Source of the DNA: Dehalococcoidia bacterium
Lineage (GTDB): Bacteria; Chloroflexota; Dehalococcoidia; Lucifugimonadales; Lucifugimonadaceae
Direction of reading: 5' to 3'
DNA length: 64,000 nucleotides
Assembly (NCBI GenBank): GCA_022819585.1
Contig: JAJEGY010000009.1
Span: 124,001-188,000 of the forward strand
Shown here piece after piece: positions 7,268 to 15,343 of the stretch. The translations under genes and the position numbers were made by a program. The notes under the pieces are model-generated. The model made no database searches, was not told the DNA's origin, and saw nothing but the letters and a program-made list of their open reading frames with translations. The stretch's first letter is position 1. The number at the start of each line of letters is the position of its first letter.

Positions 7268-8380
7268 TCAGCGTGTCGGAGTTGGTGTCGTTGTCGGCGT
7301 GGGAGATGGCGTAGGTGTCGGCGTACATATCGGAATGGGCGACATCGTAGCGGTAGGTTCGGCTGTGGTGGATACCGTTGGAGAGTCTGTCGGTGTAGGC
7401 GTCGCGGTTGGCGCGATGGCGCACGGTATTTCCGTTGGAATCGGTGTCGGGTCTTGAATCGCATCATCCGTCATCATCGCCTCCGCAGCCACCTCGACGG
7501 GCGCGGCGACCGGTGTCGGAAGAACCTCTACCTCTTTGACCACTTCTACTTCCTTCTCGACTTCCACAATCTTCTCAACTTCCATTTCGACAACCACCTC
7601 GCGTTCGACAACGACCTCCTTTTCCACGACTACGGTGACAGGTACCTTCTTCTCAACGATTACCTCTCGCTCAACAATCTTCTCCACTTCCACGATCTTT
7701 TCCACCTCGACGGTCTGCACCACTGTTTCGCCTGCCACTTGGACTTCCTTCTCGACAACGACGGTTTGTACCACAACCTCCTTTTCAACGACAACTGCCG
7801 CTGGTTGAGCGCGTGCCGCGGCCGATTCCGGGATGCTCTTTTCTTCGGCCTCTTCCAATGCCTCGGGTTCGTCCGCTGATCCCACTTCTCCCGAAATGCC
7901 CGGTTCACTAGATAAACCGAATTCGCCTAGCGCACCTTCCGAACTTTCTATTCCAGCTTGGGTATCGGCAAAGCGTTCAGTGGCGTAATCTGTGATGTCG
8001 CCGATGGTCAATACGGCGACACCGATCAATGCCAGCGCGCCGACTGCCAATGGAACGTATACCGTTGGCCTTGCTAGTTTCGAACTGGTCCAACCGGAGC
8101 GCGGGTTGAGAATTCGGTCGATTTCGCGGTCAGAGTATCCCCGTTGCGCCAGAGTGTCTGGAGTTAGAGCGTAGGATCGCGGGGCTTCGACAGTGTCGAG
8201 CCCCCGGAGCATTTGAGCCGTGTCGCGGATCGATCGTATCTCGTCAAAGTCAGCGTCGGTTTCCTTGAGGCGCGCTTGGATCAGCGCACGATCAACATCA
8301 TTGTCAGCATCGACGTACGCGGAGATCAGATCCTCGGTTGGATCCTCTCTGCCAAACAGTCCTCGCAACCGATCTATCAA
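7268..8380 (-). CDS. Membrane anti-sigma factor with EKEV-repeat exported region
   Basis: 370 residues. The start is TTG at 8380 because an in-frame TGA lies just upstream; GAAGG precedes it. The N-terminal 105 residues are acidic and helical (LISAYVDADNDVDRALIQAR), as in zinc-less anti-sigma domains. A single membrane helix at 108-126 (VYVPLAVGALALIGVAVLTI) follows. The outer part has an acidic linker, then about 90 residues of VVVEKEVVVQTVVVEKEVQV-like repeats (about 196-286), and a Thr-Pro tail (TPTPTPSPTPTTTPTPTR). It lies directly downstream of the ECF sigma gene, so an anti-sigma role is likely. The extracytoplasmic repeats resemble those of the binding protein at 21102-23327. Confidence 0.8.
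   Translation of the reverse strand: MIDRLRGLFGREDPTEDLISAYVDADNDVDRALIQARLKETDADFDEIRSIRDTAQMLRGLDTVEAPRSYALTPDTLAQRGYSDREIDRILNPRSGWTSSKLARPTVYVPLAVGALALIGVAVLTIGDITDYATERFADTQAGIESSEGALGEFGLSSEPGISGEVGSADEPEALEEAEEKSIPESAAARAQPAAVVVEKEVVVQTVVVEKEVQVAGETVVQTVEVEKIVEVEKIVEREVIVEKKVPVTVVVEKEVVVEREVVVEMEVEKIVEVEKEVEVVKEVEVLPTPVAAPVEVAAEAMMTDDAIQDPTPIPTEIPCAIAPTATPTPTDSPTVSTTAEPTATMSPIPICTPTPTPSPTPTTTPTPTR
7523..7795 (-). repeat. Degenerate EKEV-coding repeats in the anti-sigma factor
   Basis: This stretch codes for about 90 residues built of V-E-K-E-V and V-V-Q-T-V units. Because the codons vary, the DNA is a degenerate rather than exact tandem repeat. The opposite strand reads as Ser/Thr-rich open frames, which are shadows. 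Confidence 0.8.
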
Positions 8381-8495
8381 TACGCTGTTGCCTTCGATTC
8401 ACTAACGCGTAGCAAGGAGACAGTGCTCGATGCTAGTCCGCTCCTCTTATCTGAACGACGTTTGACATCGCAGATTTGTTCCGTTTGCAGCGTCT

Positions 8496-9086
8496 TCATG
8501 CCTCTGCTCCCGCCAATTGTTCGGATAGAAGGCCCGGGATCGAGCGCAGGCAGTCGCGCACGCGGCGGCGAGCACGATTGAGTCGTGACTTGATCGTGCC
8601 TATGCTCACTCCAGCGACTGAGGATGCATCGTCGTAGCTCTGACCTTGAACATCGATCAGCACAATGACCTCTCTGTGTTCATGGCTGAGAGCACCTACG
8701 CAGTGTTCCAGCGCGTCTCGCAACTCCGAGTTGATGGCCACGTCCGCTGGTGACGGGTTGTCGCTTCTCAATCGTTCTCGGAACGCCGAAGCTTCATCAT
8801 CGACTGATGATTCCTGTCGTCGGCTTTGACGTCTGAAATGATCGTAGGCTTTGTTGCGCGCGATTCTGAGAAGCCACGCCCGGACGTTGCTGCCTCGCAT
8901 CTTCCCTATGCTGCCGAACGCAGAGATGAAGGTCTCTTGGGTTACATCATCAGCAAGCGCGGGCTGGCGGGTCAGGCTCAGACTGAAGCCATAGACAGCG
9001 TCTTGGTGGAGCGCAACGAGGCGGTTGAACGCATCAACATCGCCCGTCTTCGCCATCGCCAGTATCAGATGTTCAGGGGTTTGCAT
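8496..9086 (-). CDS. ECF-type RNA polymerase sigma factor
   Basis: 196 residues, the normal ECF length. Region 2 is at about residues 20-85: AFNRLVALHQDAVYGFSLSL, then ADDVTQETFISAF (region 2.2/2.3) and VRAWLLRIARNKAYDHFRRQ (2.4, contacts the -10). After an acidic linker comes region 4: ALSHEHREVIVLIDVQGQSY followed by the helix-turn-helix VAGVSIGTIKSRLNRARRRV (contacts the -35). It directs RNA polymerase to a stress regulon when released by its anti-sigma partner, encoded downstream at 7268-8380. It is divergent from lepB with a 53-bp gap. The regulon cannot be predicted from this window. Confidence 0.92.
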   Translation of the reverse strand: MQTPEHLILAMAKTGDVDAFNRLVALHQDAVYGFSLSLTRQPALADDVTQETFISAFGSIGKMRGSNVRAWLLRIARNKAYDHFRRQSRRQESSVDDEASAFRERLRSDNPSPADVAINSELRDALEHCVGALSHEHREVIVLIDVQGQSYDDASSVAGVSIGTIKSRLNRARRRVRDCLRSIPGLLSEQLAGAEA

Positions 9087-9139
9087 CTAAGATCGCAGCA
9101 GCGAGCGTAAAGGCTAGTGGCAATAGAATCGCTTACGTT

Positions 9140-9697
9140 ATGACGCACCACGTCTGGTCACAGATACGCGACGTTGCGGAGATGGTCATCATCACCGCCC
9201 TCGTCATCATATTCATTCGCAACGTTGCCATTACCTACACTGTAAACGGCCCAAGCATGGAGCCGACATTAGATGAGAACCATCGTGTCTTGGTGAACCG
9301 CCTTGGTGCGATCGGTTTCTGGGGCATTTCACTCTACGGGCAACCCGACTTTCTTTTCGAGGGCCCGGAGCGAGGCGACATCGTAGTCTTTGAGCCGCAA
9401 CAGCCTGGCACGGAGAAGATCGTCAAGCGTGTGATCGGCTTGCCGGGCGACAAGGTGGATATCAGAGACGGGGTGGTCTTGGTCAACGATGTCACCACGA
9501 ACTACACGGACGACTACACCGAAGCCAAGAGCCACCTCGACTTTCCTGTCATCGTGCCACCCCATGAGTATTTCATGCTGGGTGACAATCGCGCCTCTTC
9601 AAACGATTCCCGAAACTGGGGCTACGTTCCCACCAAAGACATCGTGGGCAAAGTGTGGATGCTCTACTGGCCGTGGCAAGAGGTTTCGACGTACTGA
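9140..9697 (+). CDS. lepB: Signal peptidase I
   Basis: 185 residues. One N-terminal membrane anchor (about residues 11-30) is followed by the catalytic box NGPSMEPTL with nucleophile Ser39, the general base Lys96 in KIVKRVIGLPGD, and the conserved GDNRASSNDSR (box E) at about 152-162. This is the serine-lysine protease that removes signal peptides from exported proteins at the outer face of the membrane. Several exported proteins in this window (SIMPL protein, anti-sigma region) use the same pathway. Divergent from the sigma factor gene. It is followed by a convergent comM gene; CCAATCT/AGATTGG (9714-9729) in the gap can form a hairpin. Confidence 0.95.
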   Translation: MTHHVWSQIRDVAEMVIITALVIIFIRNVAITYTVNGPSMEPTLDENHRVLVNRLGAIGFWGISLYGQPDFLFEGPERGDIVVFEPQQPGTEKIVKRVIGLPGDKVDIRDGVVLVNDVTTNYTDDYTEAKSHLDFPVIVPPHEYFMLGDNRASSNDSRNWGYVPTKDIVGKVWMLYWPWQEVSTY

Positions 9698-9713
9698 AAC
9701 CCAATAGCTTCAA

Positions 9714-9729
9714 CCAATCTTCAGATTGG
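9714..9729. terminator. Possible bidirectional terminator hairpin
   Basis: CCAATCT, two bases, AGATTGG: a 7-bp inverted repeat between the converging lepB and comM genes. There is no clear T-run on either side, so termination activity is only suggested by the position. Confidence 0.35.
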
Positions 9730-9767
9730 AGCACCCACACCCGCTACTCTTACGTTCGCAACAGCGC

Positions 9768-11294
9768 TTACGACACCGCCTTGTGGCGGTACATCAAAGC
9801 CTCCGCAAGATGGTGGTTTTCGATGAGCGCAGTATTTTCCAGATCCGCTATCGTGCGCGCCACTTTAAGGACACGATGGCAGGAACGCGCGGAGAGGCGA
9901 AGGTGCTTCATCGCGCTTTGGAGCAACGATTTTGCATCTTGAGACATCTTGCAGGAGTCCCATACCTCTACAGGACCCATCAATGCGTTGGCCATTACGC
10001 TTGAATTCTGAAAGCGTTCGTGCTGCATGGCTGCAGCGGCGATGATGCGCTCCCGGGCGACGTCGGAGCCTTCCTCCACTGGCGGAGTCAACAGTTTTTC
10101 ATACTCGACCCGCGGCACATCTACGAACATGTCTATCCGGTCGATCAACGGCCCGGAAATCCGCCGTTGATAACGTGCAACGGCGGGTTCTCCACACGTG
10201 CACGGCTGCTGCGAATCGCCGAAATAACCGCACGGGCAGGGATTCATTGCCCCAACCAACATGAAACTCGCCGGATAGGTGGCGCTAGTGCGCGCCCGGC
10301 TGATCGTCACGCATCGGTCCTCTAGGGGTTGACGGAGAGTTTCCAACGTCGAATTGCCAAATTCCGGCAACTCATCCAAGAACAAGACCCCGCGATGGCT
10401 CAAGGTCACTTCCCCAGGTCGCGGAATACTGCCACCTCCGATCAAACCCGCGTTCGAGATCGTGTAGTGAGGAGCACGGAAGGGGCGTTGAGTGATGAGC
10501 GGACTACCTGATGGCAACAAGCCCGTCACCGAATAGATGGTCGTCACCTCAAGCGCCTCTTCAGGCGTCATCGGTGGAAGGATCGATGGCAAACATCTCG
10601 CCAACAGCGTCTTGCCGCATCCCGGCGCACCCATCAACACGATGTTGTGGTGACCCGCGGCCGCTATCTCGAGCGCACGCTTCGCCTGCTCCTGACCGCG
10701 CACATCGCGGAAGTCGTACCCCGGACGGATCGTCGCCGTATCGCCGATATCAGGAATCCCACCCCCTTTCACCAGCGGCATTTCAATGTCTTCTCGTAAG
10801 TGGTCGACGATTTGCCTCAAGGTACCCGCGGGCCTTATATCGACGCCGGGCACCAATGATGCCTCTTTCGCGTTGACCTGCGGGACGAACGCCGTTTCAT
10901 ATCCACGGTCTTTTCCTGCCTGCAGCATAGGCAACATCCCTTGAGTAGTTCGCAGCTTTCCGTCGAGAGAGAGTTCACCTAAGAAGAGGGATTTGCTGAC
11001 CGCGTCCGGGATCTGTCCACTGCATACCAAGATGCCGATGGCAATCGGCAGGTCGTACGACGGTCCCGTCTTCTTGATGTCTGCTGGAGCCAGTGATACG
11101 GTGATCCGTCGCATCGGGAACTCAACTCCAGAGTTCCTGATCGCAGCCCTTACTCGTTCCCGAGATTCCTGAACCGAGGAGTCAGGAAGCCCTACAATGT
11201 TGAATCTAGGCATCCCCGGTGAGATGTCGACTTCGACCTCAACAAGTTGTCCGTCCACTCCGCTAACCGCGCATGTGTTAGTTTTAGCAAGCAT
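9768..11294 (-). CDS. comM: YifB/ComM family AAA ATPase (Mg-chelatase-like)
   Basis: 508 residues from the ATG at 11294 (GAGGG 6 nt upstream); the frame runs 15 codons further without support. Domains in order: an N-terminal ribosomal-S5-like fold with SGVDGQLVEVEVDISPGMPR, GLPDSSVQESRERVRAA and the Lon-like APADIKKTGPSYDLPIAIG; then the AAA module with Walker A GAPGCGKTLLAR, Walker B GVLFLDELPEF and a GAMNPCPCGYFGD zinc-type loop; then a C-terminal helical lid with SARSCHRVLKVARTIADLE. In transformable bacteria ComM is a hexameric helicase that extends strand exchange during natural transformation. Length matches the family. Its presence alone does not prove competence. Confidence 0.93.
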   Translation of the reverse strand: MLAKTNTCAVSGVDGQLVEVEVDISPGMPRFNIVGLPDSSVQESRERVRAAIRNSGVEFPMRRITVSLAPADIKKTGPSYDLPIAIGILVCSGQIPDAVSKSLFLGELSLDGKLRTTQGMLPMLQAGKDRGYETAFVPQVNAKEASLVPGVDIRPAGTLRQIVDHLREDIEMPLVKGGGIPDIGDTATIRPGYDFRDVRGQEQAKRALEIAAAGHHNIVLMGAPGCGKTLLARCLPSILPPMTPEEALEVTTIYSVTGLLPSGSPLITQRPFRAPHYTISNAGLIGGGSIPRPGEVTLSHRGVLFLDELPEFGNSTLETLRQPLEDRCVTISRARTSATYPASFMLVGAMNPCPCGYFGDSQQPCTCGEPAVARYQRRISGPLIDRIDMFVDVPRVEYEKLLTPPVEEGSDVARERIIAAAAMQHERFQNSSVMANALMGPVEVWDSCKMSQDAKSLLQSAMKHLRLSARSCHRVLKVARTIADLENTALIENHHLAEALMYRHKAVS

Positions 11295-11472
11295 ATTCGC
11301 CCTCGTGCTAATTGATGAAACGTATGTCACTTCATACATGACGATGTGATTTTACAACAGTTCTATGTTTGCTCAACGACAAGTGGCGAAAATGCTTTGA
11401 TCCATATTCAATCGTCGCTCTAAGCGGTCTCCGAAAACTCGTCATCCAACAACCGAACCCACTCAAACAACT

Positions 11473-12390
11473 ATGCCTATTCGATACGAAACCGAAGATC
11501 ACGTCGCAGTTGTAACCATTGCGAACGCACGTAAAGCCAACACCTTAGACAAGAAGCACGCTTTAGAGCTGGGTCAGGTGTGGGTAAACGCGTGGGAGGA
11601 TCGCAACGTACGCGCCATTGTCATCATCGGCGAAGGCGACAGGCAATTCTGCGGAGGTCACGACCTCTCACTCCGCGAAGACGTCACTGATGAGGAGCAC
11701 CGCTTCCTTTCGTTTGAGCGCATCTTCCGCCCTCCGGCAGGTTACATAAACGGGATGCAGTCGGGCATCGACGGCGGGATGGCAGACCACTTCCCGAGAA
11801 TCCACAAACCTGTAGTCGCGGCCGTCAACGGGTGGGCGGTAGGGGCTGGCCTGTACCTCCTCCTCGCATCCACCGACATCCGTATTGCTGCGATCGGACA
11901 GGCCAACTTTCGCTTTGGCCTCATCTCACGCGGATGGGTAGGCGCAGGGCCCGGTGCTACGTTGCTCCTAAAGCAGCTACGCTACACCGATGCAATGAAG
12001 ATGCTTCTGGCAGATGAGACCGTGGACGCCGAAGAGGCGGTCCGGATCGGTCTAGTCAACGAAGCGGTTCCGCCAGATCAACTAATGTCTCGCGCTCTCG
12101 AAATCGCCCTCCGCATCTCCGATTTGCCGCCACTCGCGACAATCAAAATGAAAGAGTTCATCCATCGCTTCGGCGACCTGCCAGTCGATCAGGCTTGGAA
12201 CGTCCAAGCTCTGATCAATTCTCTGCTTCTTCACACTACTCAAGACGCTCAAGAAGGTCGAACTTCCTTCTTGGAACGACGCGACCCCAATTACACGGGC
12301 GAATACCTTGGCTTAGAGGGGTTCTACGAGAACGCGTCCGAAGAAGAACGCGCACGATTGGACGAGCTTAAGCGTCAGATAGACTGGTAA
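11473..12390 (+). CDS. Enoyl-CoA hydratase/isomerase family protein
   Basis: 305 residues. The crotonase fold is shown by VAVVTIANARKANTLDKKHA at the N-terminus, the oxyanion-hole segment FCGGHDLS (about residues 58-65), and the second oxyanion loop PVVAAVNGWAVGAGLYLLLA (about 115-134), then FGLISRGWVGAGPGATLLL and AEEAVRIGLVNEAVP. The C-terminus is longer than usual, with LERRDPNYTGEYLGLEGFYE. The family hydrates or isomerises acyl-CoA thioesters; the Glu pair of classical hydratases is not obvious, so a different crotonase reaction is possible. Divergent from comM. A small Cys-containing gene follows 18 nt downstream and is probably co-transcribed. Confidence 0.85.
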   Translation: MPIRYETEDHVAVVTIANARKANTLDKKHALELGQVWVNAWEDRNVRAIVIIGEGDRQFCGGHDLSLREDVTDEEHRFLSFERIFRPPAGYINGMQSGIDGGMADHFPRIHKPVVAAVNGWAVGAGLYLLLASTDIRIAAIGQANFRFGLISRGWVGAGPGATLLLKQLRYTDAMKMLLADETVDAEEAVRIGLVNEAVPPDQLMSRALEIALRISDLPPLATIKMKEFIHRFGDLPVDQAWNVQALINSLLLHTTQDAQEGRTSFLERRDPNYTGEYLGLEGFYENASEEERARLDELKRQIDW

Positions 12391-12408
12391 CCGGAAGGAC
12401 TCTTCGGT

Positions 12409-12582
12409 ATGGATCGTTGGCAATATGCAAAGGACGAACACCCTCCTTATTGCACGTGCGTCAAGTGCGTCGACGCACGAGAAAGAGGCGAAACCAACCG
12501 CTCCCGCACATCTCCTTACGCCAATAGCAACCTCTTCGAGCGTTTCATAGCGTGGTTGAAACGCATCTTCAGTGGCAACTGA
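12409..12582 (+). CDS. Small cysteine-containing protein of unknown function
   Basis: 57 residues, start ATG at 12409 with GGAAGG about 10 nt upstream, 18 nt after the enoyl-CoA hydratase stop. The sequence begins MDRWQYAKDEHPPYCTCVKC, giving a C-x-C-x-x-C cluster at residues 15-20 that could bind zinc, then a hydrophilic stretch rich in Arg/Ser, and an amphipathic C-terminal helix LFERFIAWLKRIFSGN. No family is recognised. The position after a catabolic gene, the good ribosome-binding site and the patterned ends (metal site, membrane-active helix) make it more than a chance frame. Confidence 0.55.
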   Translation: MDRWQYAKDEHPPYCTCVKCVDARERGETNRSRTSPYANSNLFERFIAWLKRIFSGN

Positions 12583-12594
12583 TCTAGACGCGAC

Positions 12595-12783
12595 TCATCG
12601 GGCGAACAATCGCCACCAAAACCACCCGAGTCCAGCTCCCAAGGCCGTACACACCGGCAACGACGCGATCACAACCACCTCTGTTCCCGCAGCGTCGAAC
12701 TGAAACCACAACGCCGCATTGAATGCGATCGCCACGCATGCGCCTACTACTCCCCCCAGCAGAATATATCGCTTTGCATTCAC
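12595..12783 (-). CDS. Small two-helix membrane protein
   Basis: 62 residues from GTG at 12783. A GGAGGAGG lies 14 nt upstream, which is long spacing, so the start is uncertain; a TTG at 12861 would extend it. Two hydrophobic segments are visible, YILLGGVVGACVAIAFNAAL (about residues 5-24) and VVIASLPVCTALGAGLGWFW (about 36-55), ending in WRLFAR. It would sit in the inner membrane as a helical hairpin. No family is recognised. It converges on the small Cys protein with a 12-nt gap and is divergent from the dehydratase gene. Confidence 0.5.
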   Translation of the reverse strand: MNAKRYILLGGVVGACVAIAFNAALWFQFDAAGTEVVVIASLPVCTALGAGLGWFWWRLFAR

Positions 12784-12853
12784 AGTTTCGATATTAACCT
12801 CCTCCCTGACCTGTAGAATCTCGTTGCGCAATGCCACCCCACAGGCAGGAATT

Positions 12854-14602
12854 ATGACCAATCAAAACGGAAAAGTCCTACGCAGCGAAGCATGGTTCGG
12901 GCCACGAGACCTTGAAGGATTCCTTCACCGATCAGGCCTCAAGAACCAGGGCTGGGATGAAGACTCCTTTGCAGGCAAACCTGTAATCGGCATCGCAAAC
13001 TCATGGAGCGAAGCCACTCACTGCAACGCCCACCTCCGCCTAATCGCTGAGCACGTGAAACGCGGAGTGATCGCGGCCGGCGGTTTCCCACTCGAGTTTC
13101 CCACTATCTCCCTCGGCGAGTTCTTCCTATCCCCTACCTCGATGCTCTACCGCAACCTCATGGCGATGGACGTCGAAGAGATGATACGTGGCCTGCCGAT
13201 CGACGGTGTCGTCCTACTCTCAAACTGCGACAAGACAACTCCCGCCATGCTCATGGGCGCGGCATCGGCCGACCTTCCAGCAATCATCGTCACCGGAGGG
13301 CCGCAACTCAAGGGCAACTGGCGAGGTGAGGAGCTAGGTTCATGCACCGATTGCCGACGCTACTGGTCTGAACTCCGTGCTGGCACCATCACCCAAGCCG
13401 AGTACGACTCGATGGAGGAGGCCATCTATCGCTCTCCCGGCCACTGCATGGTGATGGGGACCGCATCAACGATGTCGGTCATCTGCGAGGCCTTGGGCAT
13501 GACTTTGCCCGGAGGAGCCGCCATTCCCGGCGCCGATTCCAGACGCCGAGTCTTCGCCGAACGAGCCGGCGCAGCAGCAGTCGATTTGGTTAGCAGCAAC
13601 ACACGTCCATCAGAAATCCTCACCGAAAAAGCCTTCGAAAACGCTGCCCTATCCCTATTGGCCCTAGGGGGCTCAACCAATGCAATCATCCACCTAACGG
13701 CCATAGCGGGCCGAGCCGGCATCGACTTCCCGCTCAGCAAATGGGAGGATCTATCCGAACGAGTTCCCGTTATCGCCAATCTGAAACCTTCCGGCAAATA
13801 CTTGATGGAAGACTTTTTCTATGCCGGAGGAGCACCGGCCTTCTTCAGAAAAATCCTCCACCTCCTCAACAAGGACTGCTTAAACATCAACGGCAAAACG
13901 CTTGCGGAAAACGTCGCCGATGCCGATTGCCACAACGACGACGTGATCCTCAATCCCAGCCATGCCCTCTACCCTGACGGTGGCGTCTCAATCCTTCGCG
14001 GCACATTAGCCCCAGACGGTGCGGTCATCAAGCGCTCAGCCGCATCATCAAATCTCCTCCAACACACCGGCCGAGCCGTGGTCTTCTCAAGCCCCGAAGA
14101 CCTCCACAATCGCATCGACGACCCGGACCTCGATGTCACCGAGAACGACATCTTGGTCATGCAAAACGCCGGTCCCATCGGAGGACCCGGAATGCCCGAA
14201 GCCGGATTTTTGCCCCTACCGAGAAAACTCCTAACCCAAGGCGTCCGAGACATGGTCCGCATATCCGACGCACGCATGAGCGGCACCGCATTCGGAACGG
14301 TAGTACTCCACGTCTCCCCTGAATCAGCAATCGGAGGTCCGTTAGCGTTAGTTCGTAACGGAGACTTTATATCTCTAGATGCCGATAACGGCAGACTGGA
14401 CCTACTAGTCGAGGATGACGAGTTAAAACAACGTCGCGCCGACCTCGAGATTGAGCGCGGCGGCGCCCGGAACGGTAGTGCAGATCGTGGCTACATGCAC
14501 GTCTACAACCGCCACGTAATGCAAGCCCAACACGGCTGCGACTTTGATTTTGCAGTTGGCAGGACGCCTGTAGAAACGCATGTGGGGATGGAGGCGCACT
14601 AA
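12854..14602 (+). CDS. IlvD/Edd-family sugar-acid dehydratase
   Basis: 582 residues from the ATG at 12854. The family dehydrates 2,3-dihydroxy acids with an Fe-S cluster and Mg; members act on dihydroxy acids of branched amino acids or on aldonates such as arabinonate and xylonate. Visible features: SEATHCNAHL (first cluster Cys), LLSNCDKTTPAMLMGA (second Cys with the Asp-Lys Mg site), GSCTDCRRYW, GHCMVMGTASTM (third Cys), and ALGGSTNAIIHL. Near the end MVRISDARMSGTAFGTVVLH carries the catalytic Ser region and DFDFAVGRTPVETH closes the protein. The GSCTDCRRYW insertion and length of about 580 resemble arabinonate/xylonate dehydratases more than biosynthetic IlvD. Dehydrogenases of the same kind of pathway lie at 15344-18373. 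Confidence 0.85.
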   Translation: MTNQNGKVLRSEAWFGPRDLEGFLHRSGLKNQGWDEDSFAGKPVIGIANSWSEATHCNAHLRLIAEHVKRGVIAAGGFPLEFPTISLGEFFLSPTSMLYRNLMAMDVEEMIRGLPIDGVVLLSNCDKTTPAMLMGAASADLPAIIVTGGPQLKGNWRGEELGSCTDCRRYWSELRAGTITQAEYDSMEEAIYRSPGHCMVMGTASTMSVICEALGMTLPGGAAIPGADSRRRVFAERAGAAAVDLVSSNTRPSEILTEKAFENAALSLLALGGSTNAIIHLTAIAGRAGIDFPLSKWEDLSERVPVIANLKPSGKYLMEDFFYAGGAPAFFRKILHLLNKDCLNINGKTLAENVADADCHNDDVILNPSHALYPDGGVSILRGTLAPDGAVIKRSAASSNLLQHTGRAVVFSSPEDLHNRIDDPDLDVTENDILVMQNAGPIGGPGMPEAGFLPLPRKLLTQGVRDMVRISDARMSGTAFGTVVLHVSPESAIGGPLALVRNGDFISLDADNGRLDLLVEDDELKQRRADLEIERGGARNGSADRGYMHVYNRHVMQAQHGCDFDFAVGRTPVETHVGMEAH

Positions 14603-14627
14603 CTGTAACCACTACCGAGTCTGCATT

Positions 14628-14891
14628 TCAATTCGACGGCGGTGCGATTTTCTTGGGAGTATTCCCAGTGCTGGCAGCGTCCCATGCATCCATCAACTCA
14701 GACTGATGTTCACGAGCCCATGCCAGCAGTCGGCGTCTTAAACGAGGAGGCAACCAACCTTCCCGCAAAGTGGCAGTTCTGATTCCCACTTCAACCTCCG
14801 CGCCACCATATTCGGCGTGAAAATGCGGCGGATTGTGATCAAACCACGCTATGGTGATACGCATTCCGTCGAAACGGCAAAGTTCAGGCAT
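14628..14891 (-). CDS. DUF4160 protein (probable toxin partner)
   Basis: 87 residues from the ATG at 14891. The family signature is clear: MPELCRFDGMRITIAWFDHN followed by PPHFHAEYGGAEVEV. DUF4160 genes are regularly paired with a DUF2442 gene, and the pair is widely suspected to be a toxin-antitoxin module. Here the partner lies immediately upstream and its stop overlaps this start by 8 nt. The C-terminal tail (NTPKKIAPPSN) is poorly structured. The family call is strong; biochemical function is not known. Confidence 0.8.
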   Translation of the reverse strand: MPELCRFDGMRITIAWFDHNPPHFHAEYGGAEVEVGIRTATLREGWLPPRLRRRLLAWAREHQSELMDAWDAASTGNTPKKIAPPSN

Positions 14892-15222
14892 TGACCAACT
14901 GTGCTTTGGCTTCCGCCTCAAATTCCTCCCACGGCTGCCCCGTCAACTCCACGTAGAGCCAAATAATGCAGAAAATTAAGTCGGATTCATCCGGATCGTC
15001 GCCCCAAACGATGTTTCTCCCGCCGGGAGTTATCCGAACATTTTCGAACAATCTCCGATCCTGCCATCGCTGGAACCACGGACTCTGCGCAATTTCTGTT
15101 AAGTTGAGTTCGCCTGCAACACCATTGCTCAACCGAACCCAGATCCGAAATCCTTCAAGCGAAGTCACCTCGTCGACAACTAAGTCTTCGGGGGCCACGA
15201 ATGTGTTTACTTTATTGCTCAT
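14884..15222 (-). CDS. DUF2442 protein (probable antitoxin partner)
   Basis: 112 residues. The core, LEGFRIWVRLSNGVAGELNL followed by a strand-turn region (RITPGGRNIVWGDDPDESDL), is the DUF2442 pattern: a small beta sheet ending in a W/L-x-x-D(x)D motif. A C-terminal helical tail (WEEFEAEAKAQLVN) is present that many short members lack. It is the first gene of the pair with the DUF4160 gene and would be translated with it. It could bind DNA or the partner; neither can be shown here. Confidence 0.7.
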   Translation of the reverse strand: MSNKVNTFVAPEDLVVDEVTSLEGFRIWVRLSNGVAGELNLTEIAQSPWFQRWQDRRLFENVRITPGGRNIVWGDDPDESDLIFCIIWLYVELTGQPWEEFEAEAKAQLVNA

Positions 15223-15343
15223 TTAAGTCTTTAGTCAGTTGGGCTACCTCTAGCACCTAATGTATCACGCTTCAGAATCCCAATAAAGGGGATACTGCCC
15301 CTTTGTCCTCCGGATATTTCCCTAGAAACGAGTAATGTCTAGT

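Noticed and set aside
7536-7879. Ser/Thr/Phe- or Leu/Asp-rich plus-strand frames opposite the anti-sigma factor, and the similar one at 22597-23088
   Set aside because: They are antisense readings of the EKEV repeats, repetitive because the sense gene is.
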